64,000 bases of DNA from Alviniconcha marisindica (taxonomy: Eukaryota > Mollusca > Gastropoda > Provannidae): positions 527,501 to 591,500 of the forward strand of contig JABMCL010003715.1 in the NCBI GenBank assembly GCA_018857735.1, in the 5' to 3' direction. Positions within the stretch are counted from its first letter, which is position 1. Every line of letters begins with the position of its first letter. Both the position numbers and the translations under genes were made by a program. Of the stretch, positions 37,471-50,413 are shown one piece after another. The notes beneath the pieces are model-generated. The model was not told where the DNA came from and ran no database searches. It saw nothing but the letters and a program-made list of their open reading frames with translations.

Positions 37471-39026
37471 TCCCTAAGTCATAAATAAGCCTCTTGAACT
37501 GAAGTATGCATAAAAATTGTTTGTCTTTGGGGGGAGAGAACCATCCTTGGGTTTTGAACAAGCTGGATCAGGAGAAAGACAAAGGTCAGGAAGACCTAGA
37601 GAAGTGTGTGCATGCACTTGTTACAATGTTAGCATGTAGATGTTGGTGGCTGCAACAGTAAACAATACTTCATTGCTCATTTGTTCCAGCATGTGCACAT
37701 GCACATACAATGATACATGCACTGTGTGTATGTGTGTGTGTGTGATAAAGGGCTAAAGGAATATAAAGCATCCTTGAAACTGTGTGTGCGTGCATGTGCA
37801 TGCATGCACGTGCACACATATGTGCAAGGGAAAAAGAGGGAGGGAAGGAGGAATACGCCTTAACAAAACTGAAATTTAAATGGTAAGCCACCAAGGCATG
37901 TCCTGCTTGCACAGATAATTTACAAATGAGCAATGATAACAACAAATAAATTGCAAAACATAATTTTGCAATTTGCTGTTTATTTTTTGTTTCATTTTTG
38001 CTTTTAATTATTTAATAGGAGACAGGTGGACAGGATCATCTTAAACGCTCATGGGTCACAGCATATGCATTTTTTTTTATCCACAATCCTATAAAATTTG
38101 TGCAGTTACTCCCTTGGTGACTATGACTAGTATGAGTTAACTGCGAACAATAGCAGACAAACAGAATTACACAGCTGGCTTACAGACTTTACATGGTTAT
38201 TTTTATATTATTTTTGTTTTTGCTTGTAATCTTCACAGTGTTTGGGGCTCAAAGTTTATCCCCAAGCTACAGAGATACTAAAAGTGAAACAAAGCTGATC
38301 AATACATAACAATGTGCAATCCGGTAGTTACATGACAGCCTTCAAAATTCTGTAATCTAACGTTACCCTTAAAACAGCGCATGACTCCCTTCTCCACACT
38401 CAGCATATGGTGACTGTGTACAGGACACTAAAAACTCACATCTGCTGTACAATGTTGAATGTAGTCTCATCGTTTCCCTCCAATAACGAATAAGCATTTC
38501 ATTATCAGCATAAACAGGTCAATATTCTCTACAGCAGCATAATTATATTCTCTACAGCCATAACACATGATCCACTGGAAGGTAGCAATGAGTCATTGAG
38601 TGGCTGTTACTATTAGATAATTTAAAAAAAAATATGGGAAACGGTAACTAGGTTTGATCAAGATTCAACAACACTGATGAGGAGAAGTTTTCCAAAGGTC
38701 ACCAAGAAATGTCTGAGCCCAGGGCAAGTTAAGACTCACAAATTTATGCTGCACTTGGGAAACTCCACTGTGCATTGTCCCAAAAGAGAGCAGTCGCGGA
38801 TACCTAAGTGTTCGAACGCTAACAACACGCCTTGATTGAAACCACCCGAGTTTGAAGGAGCACACACACACACAGAGGAAACAACCCTTTTCAGAGTTGT
38901 GTAGTTCTATCAGACTTAGGTGGGACGAGCCAGGTGCTTGGTGGTTGCTTAATTTGCTCCATTGTGCCACCGTTGGTCACCGAAGTCTCATAACACAGGT
39001 AACAAACGCACACCATTGGGCCAATA

Positions 39027-39167
39027 AATACGCCTTCGCCCCCCCCCCCCCTCTTTAGTAGTTAGTACCGACTGAAAAACACGTCTGCATAACTCGAATA
39101 CGCCTTCGCCCCCCCCCCCCTTCTGTAGTAGTTAGTACCGACTGAAAAACACGTCTGCATAACTCGA
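39027..39167. repeat. Perfect or near-perfect 70-bp tandem duplication
   Basis: AATACGCCTTCGCC plus a C run plus TAGTAGTTAGTACCGACTGA … CATAACTCG occurs at 39027-39096 and again at 39097-39167. It lies about 120 bp inside the intron below the candidate first exon at 39289. Confidence 0.95.
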
Positions 39168-39288
39168 CAACTATCAAGAGCGACTGATGATATCTGCGAG
39201 GAGGTGCAAACGATTAAAGCCGGGGGACTTCGAGGGGTAGGGGGGCGGGGAGTGGGAGAGAGACCTTTAGCTCGTCTTCTTCCCTTAC

Positions 39289-39379
39289 CTTGCAGTGGAA
39301 AGAATACCGGACTGATGAAGTCGTGAATGCGGGCGTACTGCACCACGGCCGGGCCTGACCATGGCATATGTCTCCACAT
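39289..39379 (-). CDS. Candidate alternative first coding exon (30 codons, ATG start)
   Basis: The minus strand reads from ATG at 39379 through MWRHMPWSGPAVVQYARIHD and FISPVFFPLQ to a consensus donor (CTGCAAG|GTAAGG). It ends after 1 nt of a codon. That phase joins correctly to the exon at 26942, giving a 1,145-residue isoform. The frame is open upstream of the ATG to at least a GTG at 39433, so the true start could differ; a second in-frame ATG lies at 39367. It sits in CpG-containing DNA, in contrast to the CpG-poor introns on either side, as expected of a promoter region. The peptide looks protein-like (aromatic and hydrophobic spacing), not low-complexity. It is unproven and could also belong to an unrelated minus-strand transcript. 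Confidence 0.5.
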
Positions 39380-40300
39380 GTTCGAGTACGGGAGGACTCG
39401 ACAGTTGGCTTTCCCTCGTTCCCTCCCTAGCACGCGTCACACAACGCTGCTGCAGCAGCAGCACGCACACATGTACACCACGCCACACAAACTGATGCCA
39501 CGAGGGAGATGACAGGCAGGATGCGACCCAAGGGGAGACGATCCGCTGTCGAGGCCGGTCGAAAGTATTGACCAGAAAGTTGCAAGCTGGCAAAAGCTCG
39601 AAAGTCTCGAGATGCACGCTTGTTGAATCAACGAACTGCCTGCTGAGCTGCAAAACCTGTCGTCTGCTCTAACGTTGTCGTCAAAACGCAGACGACATAC
39701 TCGTGGTTAGTCTTTGCCACTAATATTCCGCACTGCCCATCCTAGGAAAAGCACCGTCAACACCACCTCTCGTACACAAGGAAAAGAAAAGAACCGGCCA
39801 CTGCACATCAGCGACAAACTCCTCTTGCTGTCGAAACTTTGCCCGAAGCGAACTGGCTATTTAGACAGTTCGTTCACCGATAAGACGAGTACATGTTTGT
39901 CCCCTGCTCCTGCAGTTGTGTTCTCACGCTAGTTTTCACTAAAATACGGCTTCTTCCAAGCCCAGTTGCCACTCTCTCTCTCTCTCTCTCTCTCTCCATG
40001 TCCTTTAAACCATCTGACCGAGATAACGGATCTGAAACGCCGTGTTAAATGACTTAGCGCCGGTGAACGTTTCTCCTCGGGTTTTCTCCTGTGTCCTACT
40101 ATCTCTACCTCCAGCCACGACCATTATAGTTCAAGGTCTCCTTGTTCCGTCGACCGTCAAGGGTTTGAAGACCGTACATTTTCAACATAGCCTATTATTA
40201 TATAAGCTGCGAGTCCTCCGACACAAGGCCGCCCTCTGGCAACTGGCCCAGGTACTGTTGAATTAGAAAGAATCGGCGTATCACCCTTTTTGTCTTTAAA

Positions 40301-40367
40301 ACAACACACAAAGTCAGCCCTTTTGTAAAAGAGAGAGAGAGAGGGGAGGGGGAGGAGGGGCAGAGGC

Positions 40368-40410
<43 letters not shown>
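40301..40410. repeat. (GA)n tract with dispersed-element left flank
   Basis: ACACAAAGTCAGCCCTTTTG then (GA)n, interrupted by GGGGAGGGGGAGGAGGGGCA. It shares its left flank with the GA tract at 30.5 kb. Confidence 0.85.
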
Positions 40411-40412
<2 letters not shown>

Positions 40413-41219
40413 TTCAGACAGGTATGCATGGTCGTCGTTCACCGTGAGCGTCATTTTTTCTTCTGCTGCTGCAGTAAGTTTGGCAAGCCCAGTAATAAGC
40501 AAGTTTTACTCTCTCTCTCTCTCGGTTCGTCCCGAAGTGGTCACCTATGCGACTGAAGGGATGTTAAAATCTAAGGACTGACTTGACTCTCGCTTGGCCA
40601 TCCCCATGCTGTGGGATCTGGTCTTTGCTCCTTTTCAGTGCGCTTTCCCCAGATGTGTTGATCTTAATACGCTACACGCAGAATGTGCTGCTGAATATTC
40701 CCCCCCCCCCAACCCCAAAAGGTAAAAGCAGGCGTTTTCTTGCTTCATCAACCTCCATCAACTGGTTGGTCTTGTCTGGTAATGGTACACAGGAATGTAC
40801 TTAAGTTCTTCCCGACACCCAGTGCAAAACAGATTTCCGTTGCAGGTATCTTTTAAGCACTGACGACTGCCAGTACGACATCCGTACCCATGGTCTTACC
40901 GACATCCGAGTCAAGCCCGAAGCAGCGAGGTCAGTGATGCGGAGAATGTTTAGATTCTGCTGTCTGCTTCGCTTCGCGAGAACAAGGCTGCAGCAAAAGA
41001 TCTGATGCATCGGTCATTGGCGGAGAGGACAGAATAAAACTCGGAATGAGTGCCAACGATCCGTTTGCCTGCTAGTGCTACTGCCCTTTCCATAAGCAGC
41101 CTGCCAGCACTCCAAATAGCTCTCGCTTGTTTTCGTCTATACGGGAAAACCATACCCAGTTGCTGGGTGCTGGTGGTGATAGACACCCTTCTGCGGAGAC
41201 CAAAACTTCAGTAAACACC

Positions 41220-41600
41220 AACACAAACTCCAAGCACTGGTTTTAACGACATATTTCCGCCTTGGAGGAAGGTGCCGGAAAGCGATGCTCGGAGTGTGAC
41301 AGTGGTCAGTCAAACCAAGACTCGAGAGAATACTGGGACCTCATTCTAAACCCACTGAACCAGATAATTGTTTGCTACATAGGTTACCCTGTGGACGATC
41401 CAGCAACTGGGGCTTCGTTCCCAAAGGATCTGTCAAATCGGTTACACTGAACGTTCCAACAAAAATGACCTTCTACTTTTATGGCGCCTTTCGCTTACCG
41501 TAGTGTTTCGAAGCGCCCGTGAGCGCTCTCTTGCGTAAGCAAAAGTAAACATGGTGCTTGACGTCCACAGAAACCATACGGCTTATTAGGGAGGGGAGGG
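41220..41600. repeat. Composite dispersed repeat (also at 0.3-0.85 kb and 50.85 kb)
   Basis: AAACTCCAAGCACTGGTTTT … GGAGGAAGGTGCCGGAAAGC … GCTCGGAGTGTG at 41223-41300, and ACGTCCACAGAAACCATACG with GCTTATTAGGG at about 41559-41590. The first block recurs at 50850-50925 and 497-535, the second at 329-357 and 800-833. Confidence 0.8.
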
Positions 41601-41830
41601 AATTATATACCTATCGCTACACTGTCACCACCAGAATGACTTCTGCATTAAGATGGGCAACGATGAGAGCCATTTTAATGTTTCAGTAGGAAGTGATGGA
41701 CAGAGTCACAAGACAGTGTTCACAAACCACAACCTTTTTGAAGAGAAAGGAGAGCCGAAGCGGTATCGAACCGAGGTCCTTCCGCTAGGCCAAACCGGCT
41801 CTCTTGCGTCGTGCTTGTGACGCAGTTTAT
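41600..41830 (-). mobile_element. tRNA-derived SINE, copy 2 of the GA-tailed family
   Basis: Minus strand: GAGCCGGTTTGGCCTAGCGG (A box region) and CGGTTCGATACCGCTTCGG (B box) around 41800-41755, then a body ending TTGCCCATCTTAATGCAGA and CATTCTGGTGGTGACAGTG, matching the SINE at 3.84 kb. The GA tail is absent; the copy abuts the composite repeat instead. Confidence 0.75.
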
Positions 41831-42366
41831 AACGGCGTTCGCGTGCTACCGCTCGGCGCACCTTCTGCGTATGGTAACCCATGCGTGTAAATTTTGGCTG
41901 ATCGAACACGCGAACTTTTTATATAAAAAATAATCAAACAAACATAAACGGTCTTTCACCGCACAACCACACAATCTTTCCCATTTTGTGATCACTGAGA
42001 AGAGCCTGGTCTTTTACTTAGTATAACGTTTCCAACTCTCACATCAGCTTTTATTTTTGAAGCTCTAGCAAAAACCGGGTGGGATTTTACCATTTAACCA
42101 CTTCCTCGCCTTTGGCGCAATCGGCATGTGCAGTATATCCCAAAGTCACCCCAGCCCCCGCCACGTGAGCTGTTAGAACCCTCTACGCTAAGTCAACATC
42201 AACTCCTGTACATCGATGTATGACCGCAGACGCGTTCAGCTCCACTCACAGTCAGAAGCCATCATGAAAGCATGAATATTCGCCCTCGTGAACGCTCTCG
42301 TCAGATAAAAGACAAGGAGAACAGCTTCACTTGTGAATGGGAACAGTGTAAGGTCGACGCAGACTC

Positions 42367-42367
<1 letters not shown>

Positions 42368-42425
<58 letters not shown>

Positions 42426-42658
42426 AATTATTTCGAACGTTTGCAACAACGCATGTGCTTCTCAATTTATACACAGTTTATGCAGCACGTTAGACGTAGC
42501 GAGTTTGCTACCTACACAGAACGCTTTCCCCCAGCTAAGCCCGACTTTCCACGAGCCTTGTGCAAAACTTAGCCAAACGGCTAATTACCAGTGTCTACTG
42601 ATTAAGTTCCTTATCACAGCTACCTGAAACTGCCCTGAGGTGGTACACCGCGCACATC

Positions 42659-42732
<74 letters not shown>
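42368..42732. repeat. Two (TA)n tracts, the second continuing into (TG)n
   Basis: (TA)n at 42368-42422, and (TA)n(TG)n at about 42664-42732. TA runs of this length form cruciforms and often vary between individuals. Confidence 0.95.
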
Positions 42733-43503
42733 AGTGTATGTTGCGTTTTTCTCTCATCCACATTACCATCACAGAGGGCATTAAATCACTGCCGTCAACA
42801 TTTGGACAAGCCGACATTAATTTTGCAACCCAACTTGCCGCGTGGTCATTTTGCCTCCAGGCTTTTGAATTCAGTCTCAAATGAGAGGTTACGTCTCTAT
42901 GCAAAAAAAAAAAGGTTAATCAATTTGTGGAATTTGGTTCAGAGACGCGCGCGCGTGCGCATACACACACCAGAAGGAGCACACTAGCACAGGAAGGACT
43001 CGCTTAATTGTACCGTTGTAGTTGTACGCAGTCTAGGCAGGTCGTAATTTAAGAAATAATAATTTAAAGTATTTATAAAGCACAAAATCTTGTCTGTGGA
43101 GACTATTCTAAGCGCATACACGCACGCACTCACACACACACTAGCATACCGACTACACAAAGCTTAATTTACACAAGTTCAAACGGGCAGCAAAAAGGCT
43201 AGTCAAGTCGCAACAGACTGAAAGCGGCGAGTCCAAAATGTGCGGAGATGACGTGAACCTTGGCGCAGGCTGCTTTGTTCTTGGACTTCTGGGCCCCGTT
43301 AACCGCACGGGCTCACTGCAGGTCGACCATGATGCAGCGAGCGAAAATGTATTAAATAATTTAACCCCCCCCCCCCCAAGTCACACTCACGCTCCATTTG
43401 TTTGAGGGATGTACGGCACGCATCTATTACGCTAATTACCATGAATAATAAATTAATGTGTATGTGAAAGGTGCATGAAACCACGATGCTGTCATCATCT
43501 TTC

Positions 43504-43504
<1 letters not shown>

Positions 43505-43555
<51 letters not shown>

Positions 43556-43556
43556 A
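43505..43556. repeat. (TA)n microsatellite
   Basis: Uninterrupted TA run followed by TTATATATAAA. Confidence 0.93.
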
Positions 43557-44070
43557 ATTTCATCCTTGCTATGTGCTAATTGTTAATCTATACCTCACAC
43601 GGCCTGTCAACGCGCATTGTACAAATCTCACGTAACAACTGTAGGCTTACAGTGCATAACAAATGCACGATGAGCAGAACTGTGCATCACTGACAGAAAA
43701 GTACACCCCCTCCAAAGGAAAAAGTACACCCCCACCCCCACACCAAAGGAAAAAAGAAAAACAGAAGATCACGTGGAATACGCTATCGCATGAATGATTC
43801 ACTTGCGGCGACACCTTCACGTCTAGATCATGCGACTATCTGATTGAGAACAAGACGTGCCGATTCGGTTATCTTCCTGAGAACAAGTCTTCTGCGTGTA
43901 GTACAACTTTGAACTCTGTAACCCGAACAGGCTCGATTGTATATTTATATCGACAGTATGTACGCGAGGAAAAGAAACCCCCCAGCTCGAATCTCTGACG
44001 AACATAAAAGGTCTATAAAAAATATAATTTTTTTTAATTTTAATCTGTCGATCATGAAGGTCGGTAACAA

Positions 44071-44073
<3 letters not shown>

Positions 44074-44106
<33 letters not shown>

Positions 44107-44260
44107 CGACGGCACGGACTTTGAAATCGCCGTGATCAGTCACAACTTTTCCCTGTTAGTATACTTTGAAATTGTCGTGATCAAGCATAACCTTTCCCTG
44201 TTAGTATACTCTGAAATTGTGATCAGGCATAACTTTTCCCTGCTGGTATATTATCACCCG
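44074..44260. repeat. (CA)n and three tandem ~47-bp units
   Basis: (CA)n at 44074-44101, then three copies of TTGAAAT(C/T)GYCGTGATCA with ACTTTTCCCTGTTAGTATAC between about 44119 and 44253; the third copy lacks a CG/GTC trinucleotide. Confidence 0.88.
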
Positions 44261-44699
44261 TAGTGCGAAACGGGCGCTTAATCATCGTCCTTAGTAACTA
44301 CCTGGCGTTCGTGATTCAACCGTCTATTTCCCTTTGGAGCAACCTCACACTGGTAATTAGTAACAAGCGAGACAAGTTGTCATTTACTGCATTCGAGCGA
44401 ACAAAGATTTCAACAATAGCATCACAAATAACACGCAAGCATACGGGGAATGTCATTATACGATATCTGTGTATTTAAGGGAGAAGAAAAAAAAGGGTGG
44501 GTGGGGGTTGGGGGGGAGGAGGTCGGAACACACCTACAAAACTTTGTACACATGCACACTTAACACGCGTACACATGCTCTGGCACAGCTCTACAGCACG
44601 TGTACAACGTGCGTTTGTGATTCAACTGTCTATGCGGAGCAACGTTAATTTGGTGACGCGTTCTGCACACGCTGAAGCTTCCACTTCTTGGGTGGAAAT

Positions 44700-47600
44700 A
44701 CGTTTTGCGAGCTTGTAAATATTTCGCGGCAAGCACTGCAGGGTGCGTTTCGAAAGTGAAATACTTCCAGGACAGTCGCGCGTCCTCTCTCTTCTTCTTC
44801 TTCTTCTTCTATTTTTCTCAGTTTCTTTTTTGTTGCTAAGGTCGCAATATTGCTTGATCAATTCCGCCAATGACAAGCAGGATGGCATTTCCAAAATCTC
44901 TGGCATCTCCTTGTCGGACGAAGACAAATTTGCATTCACCACAATGCCACCGTCCCGTCCCATCCATGGATTTGAGACTACTCTATGGCAGGACTGCCAC
45001 AGCACAGTGACAGAGGTGGTGAGAGCTACTTCTCTGTTGCCTTTCGGCCAGTGCTGTTGAAGGGGCCTTGAAACCGAAGAACTCACCAAGCATGAAATAG
45101 GCAATGGTATAAAGTAATATTTGAAATGATTGAGTTCGAGGTCAATTCAACTTCAACTGTACAAGCATGTGTTGTCAGGCAATGGAGAATGTGTTGAAAC
45201 GAACCCCTGCAAGTTCAAACGAGCCCCCTGTACGTCGAAGGGCATAATGATAAAGCAACCACTGGGTCTCTGCAACAGCTGTGCTCACAATAATATGTTT
45301 AATAAGCTGCGTTGATCGCACCTACATTTTTGTTCTGCTCATCCATTCCGGTCCTGTTATTGCTCTAAACAAGAGAAACACAAACTAGATAGCTAAATAT
45401 TTTCACGTCACGGATGAGCCTATGACAATGAGCCAACGCTCATGCAGTACATGTTTGGTTTAAACATTTTTTTTTTTTAATCAATGAAAAGGGGGAGCGT
45501 CAAATAAGTAATTAAACTTAAACGAGACTCTCAAAATAACAAGCATATGATGTGGTGGGTAGGCTAACATTGTAACTAGATTTTAAACGAGAGAGAGAGA
45601 GAGGGGTGGAGAAGGGAACAGTACATGTTTACACTGCCACCCCCCCCCCATATGAAATTAAAATTCGGTAAGCGCACAAAAAGACAAGAAAAAAAAGACT
45701 AATGCATCAAAACCGACTCAAACACCACTGTTTTGCTTGCCTCGGCTTCAGCTGTTCTAAAAAGAGCAAAAGAGAAAGAAGGGACTAATCAACGGCTACC
45801 AAAACAAGAAAAACGACCCAATCGGATCCAGCCACACAGGGCGTTGTCACTAGTGCTGCCCTCGACGACGCCAAGTCCCGTAAGTACGCTACCGAAGACC
45901 TGGACCTGTCAAGACCACAAGCACCGTCTGCACGTGACAGACACCAGACCCCCAAATCGGCCTCCCGAATTCCTCGCCCGTATGCCAGTGAGTTAGCGAG
46001 CGGCGCCAGCCGGATTGCTGCCAGTGGTCGATGGAAGGAGATCGACAGCGACATACACGTTGCAATCGCTGAAAAGTGCGGGAGGGATCAAACGAACGGC
46101 AAGGGAGAGTGGCTCCCTGTTGTCCGGAAATAGCCAAGTAGACGTCCGGAGACAGGAGGGGCCTGGCCGGCCTCGGCCCGCTCAGTCCGGCCCTGGGCCG
46201 GGGTGCTGACCGGACACGCAGTTCACGCAGCTGCCTGCCATGCCGTTCACGTAAACATTTATTTTATATAAGTTAGCTGCGAAACTGCAGAAGCAACTGA
46301 ACTTGGCCAAAAGCTAGACTTTCAACATTCAACGTGATTATATAATGATGATCGCTTTTACAGCGCTATATGAAAGCGACTATCATTACATATTTGTGAA
46401 TGCATCAGATCATTACATATTTGTGAATGCATCAGATTTTTTGTTAACCAGAGATACAATCATTTAATATATGTATATTACATAAATGTTACATTACAAC
46501 CCGCCGTGGCGAAATTGAGAGGGAACCCACCGTAGCTAAAATGAGAGGAACCTCCCCTCACCACACACACACAATTCTGAAGGTCAAGACAGTATACAAA
46601 CACATCGAACACGCGTATAAGACCATATAAGGAACTGCGAGACTTACACCAACAAAACTGCCAGGCCGACGCTGGCGCCGCCGCGGAAGCCGACCTGAAG
46701 ACTGCCAGCCTCCAAATCATGGCCAATCAGTCCCCGAGTGGTCCGTCTCCAAGTCCGAATGGAAGACACACACACCATCTATTATTCAAGCGCACGCGCC
46801 CGATCCCCACCACCGTCCCATCCCCTTGCCCACACGCAGCACGGCTGAGCTGAGCGCAATGATCCGATCACGAGCAACAGCCTTGGGGAGGAGGTGTGTG
46901 TGGGAGGGGAGGGAGGGTAAGGCGGCAAGGGGGGGGGGGGGGGGGGGGGGGAAACGTCTACGCATCCGAGACTGGCCTGACCTGGTTGCACAAGGTTCCA
47001 AAATTTTGCCCTCGTCCAACAGCTGCATGCCTGGGCGTTGGCAGGGAGAGGCGGAAGACGACGACGACGACGATGATGCAACAGCATTGCGAGAGCCTGC
47101 CCGGCGCTTCCCAGAACCGGCTCGCAGGCAAATCGATAAAAGCACCCCCCCCCCCCCCCCCCCCCAGCAGACAGTCGCCGCTGTGGTTGGAGAGTTGCAG
47201 CTGCAAGATTCTTGTCGCTGCAGTTCAGGTTTACGTTTGCGGCTACAAACACAGATCTGCCGCTGAGACGTGCACTTTTGCGGCGAAAACTTTACTTTTG
47301 CAGATGGGGGAAAAAAACAAAAAACGAAACGGCAGCAAAAAAACCCCTCCTGTTATGCGGACGTAAAACCTGGTCGCAAATTTGCAGCTCTGCACAAAAG
47401 CCACCAGTGACAACTGACATCAAGCTCAGTGTACCGTTCAAACTACGACTGCAGGTAATTTATTTGCTGCTGCTGCAGTGTTGTGTTGTCGAGCCATAAA
47501 GTTGATTCTGTCGCGCTACGAAACGGCTTCCTGCCCCCCCCCCCCCCCCCCCATGTGTGTGTGTGTGTGCAGACGCCGAAGTAAAGCTGTCGCTGCAAAA

Positions 47601-48050
47601 GTGTATCTTCCAACGGTTGCAAAGCTGTCACTGGAGAGAGAGAGAGAGAGACACACACACAAATTATGCAAAAAGGCGCACTCTGCAGCAGCAAAACGTT
47701 GAAGCTACCATTCTCCTACCGGGCCGTCGACGGCCAGTAGACACCGAGACAGATGGCAAGCCAGCCTGGCACACGGTCTGGCGGAGGAGGCCAGAACTGC
47801 TGGTGCTGCGTGCCCGGTGGCCTAGACAGTATCGTGAACCACACGCTTCCATTCTATTTCCACACACTTCTGTTCTATTTCATGCGGCCACGATTCCGGT
47901 TGCAATGTCTTGCTTCCACACGGGATGAGATGAGCGTGGGGGCGGTGCTGTCCCTATCTGGCCCTACTCGGTCCATTGTTGGAAACAGAAGCATACTGCA
48001 ACTAGTGCAAATAAAAATACAATACCTACAACAGTCAGACCTTTAAGGCA
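44700..48050. other. CpG- and GC-rich gene-free block with poly-C/poly-G runs
   Basis: Several overlapping open frames on both strands, including a 113-codon plus-strand frame without ATG (45789-46127, ending EWLPVVRK-stop) that contains a donor-like CCC|GTAAGT. Openness on both strands fits GC-rich composition; no start/donor/acceptor combination is convincing. Runs: G 46929-46951, C 47145-47165, C 47534-47552. A short duplication CATTACATATTTGTGAATGC lies at 46384 and 46411. It may be a regulatory/CpG island. Confidence 0.4.
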
Positions 48051-49558
48051 TCATGGCGCAAATGCCAGTTGTTTCCATTTCCAGACATTGCTGAAAATAA
48101 CTGGCATCTAATTTTTAAACATCACAAGATTCATACTCATTGAAACAAAACAAAAAAGACACCTAGGCTGCACAGTTTATAATTAGCCCTGGGGCGTGGT
48201 GTGCCAGACCCAGTGCGTGAATGACAGTCACAGTTCATTGATCATTAGCTGCAACCTACATTAACCCTTTCCAGCTTGCCAAAGAATTCTGTACCGCAGA
48301 CTGCGCAAACACAATGGGTGACCCAAAAAGACATCCTATGGGCAGGGAATGGGTGAACAATAACAGACATTATGGGTGGCCAAAAAAGATATAATCTGGG
48401 CACAGAATGGGTCAACAATAACAGATGCTGTGGGTGACCAGAAAGGCATCCTATGCCTATGGGCATGGAATGGGTTTCCACTAACAACAGACGTCATGAG
48501 TGGCCAGAAGGACATCCTATGGGTAGGAAATGGGGTACTGCTAACAACTGGTTTCATGGGTGGTCAGAAACATCATATGGGCAAGGAATGAGTTGACAAT
48601 AACAACAGACGTCATGGGTAGCCAGAAAGACATCATATGGGCAGGGAATGGGTTACCAATAACAACAGACTTTATATGTGGCCAGAAAGACATCATATGG
48701 GCAGTGAATAGGTTACCACTAACAACATATGTCATACAGGGGAGGGGGGGCAGAGACATCATATGGGCAAGGAAAGACTTAGCAGATGATGTGGGTGGCC
48801 AAAAAGACATCCTAACTCTTAGGGCAAGGAATGAATCAACAGATCTGTGCAGCCCGTATCAGCATATGACTTTGTAAAGGTGGGGAATAGATTAACAGAT
48901 GTGTGTGGCTCATACAAAACAATACCAAGGACAACTGGTTAACAGTATCAGATATTGTGAGCAGCTCACGGCATCCAAAAAGCTGGGATTATGTCAAGAG
49001 ACGTGTGCTACCCATCACATCCCAGAGCAGACAATAGGTTATGAGATGCTGTGTTCGGCCCATATATTTCAAGGGCAGAGAATAGGTTAACGGATGTTGT
49101 GCATGACCCACATATATCAAGGGCAGGGAACAAGTTAACATTTAATGTGTGAGGCCCATATATCTCAAGAGCAGGGAACAGGTAAAGATGTTTTTGGGGG
49201 CAGTCTGTATGATTTCTGAAAGGCAGCTAATACTAATAGGTTAACAGATGTTGTGGGCAACCCATGTGATGTCTGAAAGGCAGTGAAATGGATTAACAGA
49301 TGCTGTGGGCAGCCTGTATTTAGCTAAAAGGCAGGGAATGGGTTAACCTGTGTTGTGGGCAGCTCTATGATCACCCAAAAGCTGGGAATGGATTAACAGA
49401 GATTGTGCATGGCCCATATCACATCTCAAAGGCTGGAAATCGGTTGACAGATATTAACTGTGGGCAGCCCTTATGGTGGCCAAACAGCCAGGTATGGGTT
49501 TTAAAGCAAACAGATGTGCATGCCCCATATGGCATCTCAAGGGCAGAAAAGAGGTTAA

Positions 49559-50413
49559 AGCCTGTTCTTAATTGGGCGAATGTTTGTTCGCGAACCTAGT
49601 TGGAAGTATTCGGTGAACCTAGTTGGTTCTCAATTGGGCGAACTTTTCTTCGCAAGCCTAGTTGGAAGTATTTGTCGAAGCTATATTCGGGGTCCAAAAT
49701 GCTTCGCTCAACATGTTCTGGGAACATTTGCCCTATTCGATGAACATTGCCTCTGATTGGCTGAGAGCAGAGCTCTCCTGTTGATGAAGAAAAAATAAGA
49801 ATAAAAATGGATGATGGTGTCACTAGGTTCTTCACTTGCTTCGGAGGGAATCTGTTTATTTGTTGACTTGTGGGAGGTGCAGCCTTGTCTCGGAGACCCA
49901 GAATGAGATAGTAGTTAGTTGAATGACCCTGTGAGGGATGATTAAAGTATATTGACTTGACTTGACTTGACTTTAGCCTACATTTTCGATCATGCTGAGA
50001 GCAGAGCTCTCCTGTGGATGAAGAAAAAATAAAAATAAAAATGGATGATGGTGTCGCTAGGTTCTTCACTTGCTTCAGAGGGAATCTGTTTATTTGTTGA
50101 CTTGTGGGAGGTGCAGCCTTGTCTCGGAGACCCAGAATGAGATAGTAGTTAGTTGAATTACCCTGTGAGGGATGATTAAAGTATATTGACTTGACTTTAG
50201 CCTACATTTTCGATCATGCTGTCTGCTGCGCGTCTGCCGCAAGTTCGGGCCAAAGCTTGCATCTCATTACAAGCCAGTTGAGAACAAGTAAATTCTTTGA
50301 ACTGTCTGGACCATGTTCGGCGAACTAAAAGTTCAATTAAGAAATGAATCATAGTTCGTCAAACTGTCCGAAGTATGTTCAGCGAACAAACATTTGCCCA
50401 GTTAAGAACAGGC
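49559..50413. mobile_element. 855-bp TTAA-flanked inverted-repeat element (piggyBac-like MITE)
   Basis: Left end AGCCTGTTCTTAATTGGGCG then AATGTTTGTTCGCGAAC. The right end, reverse-complemented, is GCCTGTTCTTAACTGGGCAA then ATGTTTGTTCGCTGAAC. TTAA lies on both sides (49555-49558 and 50414-50417), and removing the element plus one TTAA rebuilds the satellite unit (GAGG-TTAA-CAGATGCTGTGGG). TTAA target choice with duplication is the hallmark of piggyBac-type transposition. No transposase; the interior carries a tandem duplication. Confidence 0.88.
49762..50219. repeat. ~225-bp tandem duplication inside the TTAA element
   Basis: TGAGAGCAGAGCTCTCCTGT … GACTTTAGCCTACATTTTCG … ATCATGC occurs at about 49762-49995 and 49996-50219 with a few substitutions and a differing count of TTGAC repeats. 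Confidence 0.93.

Noticed and set aside
41755..41815. tRNA-like sequence with A and B boxes on the minus strand
   Set aside because: Belongs to the SINE family shared with 3.84 kb; not a free-standing tRNA.
45789..46127. 113-codon plus-strand open frame containing a GTAAGT donor
   Set aside because: No ATG, also open on the opposite strand, in GC-rich DNA; openness is explained by composition. It would need a transcript to revive.
46782..47366. Overlapping 119-156-codon ORFs on both strands
   Set aside because: Driven by poly-G/poly-C and GAC repeats; residue runs of Pro/Gly only.
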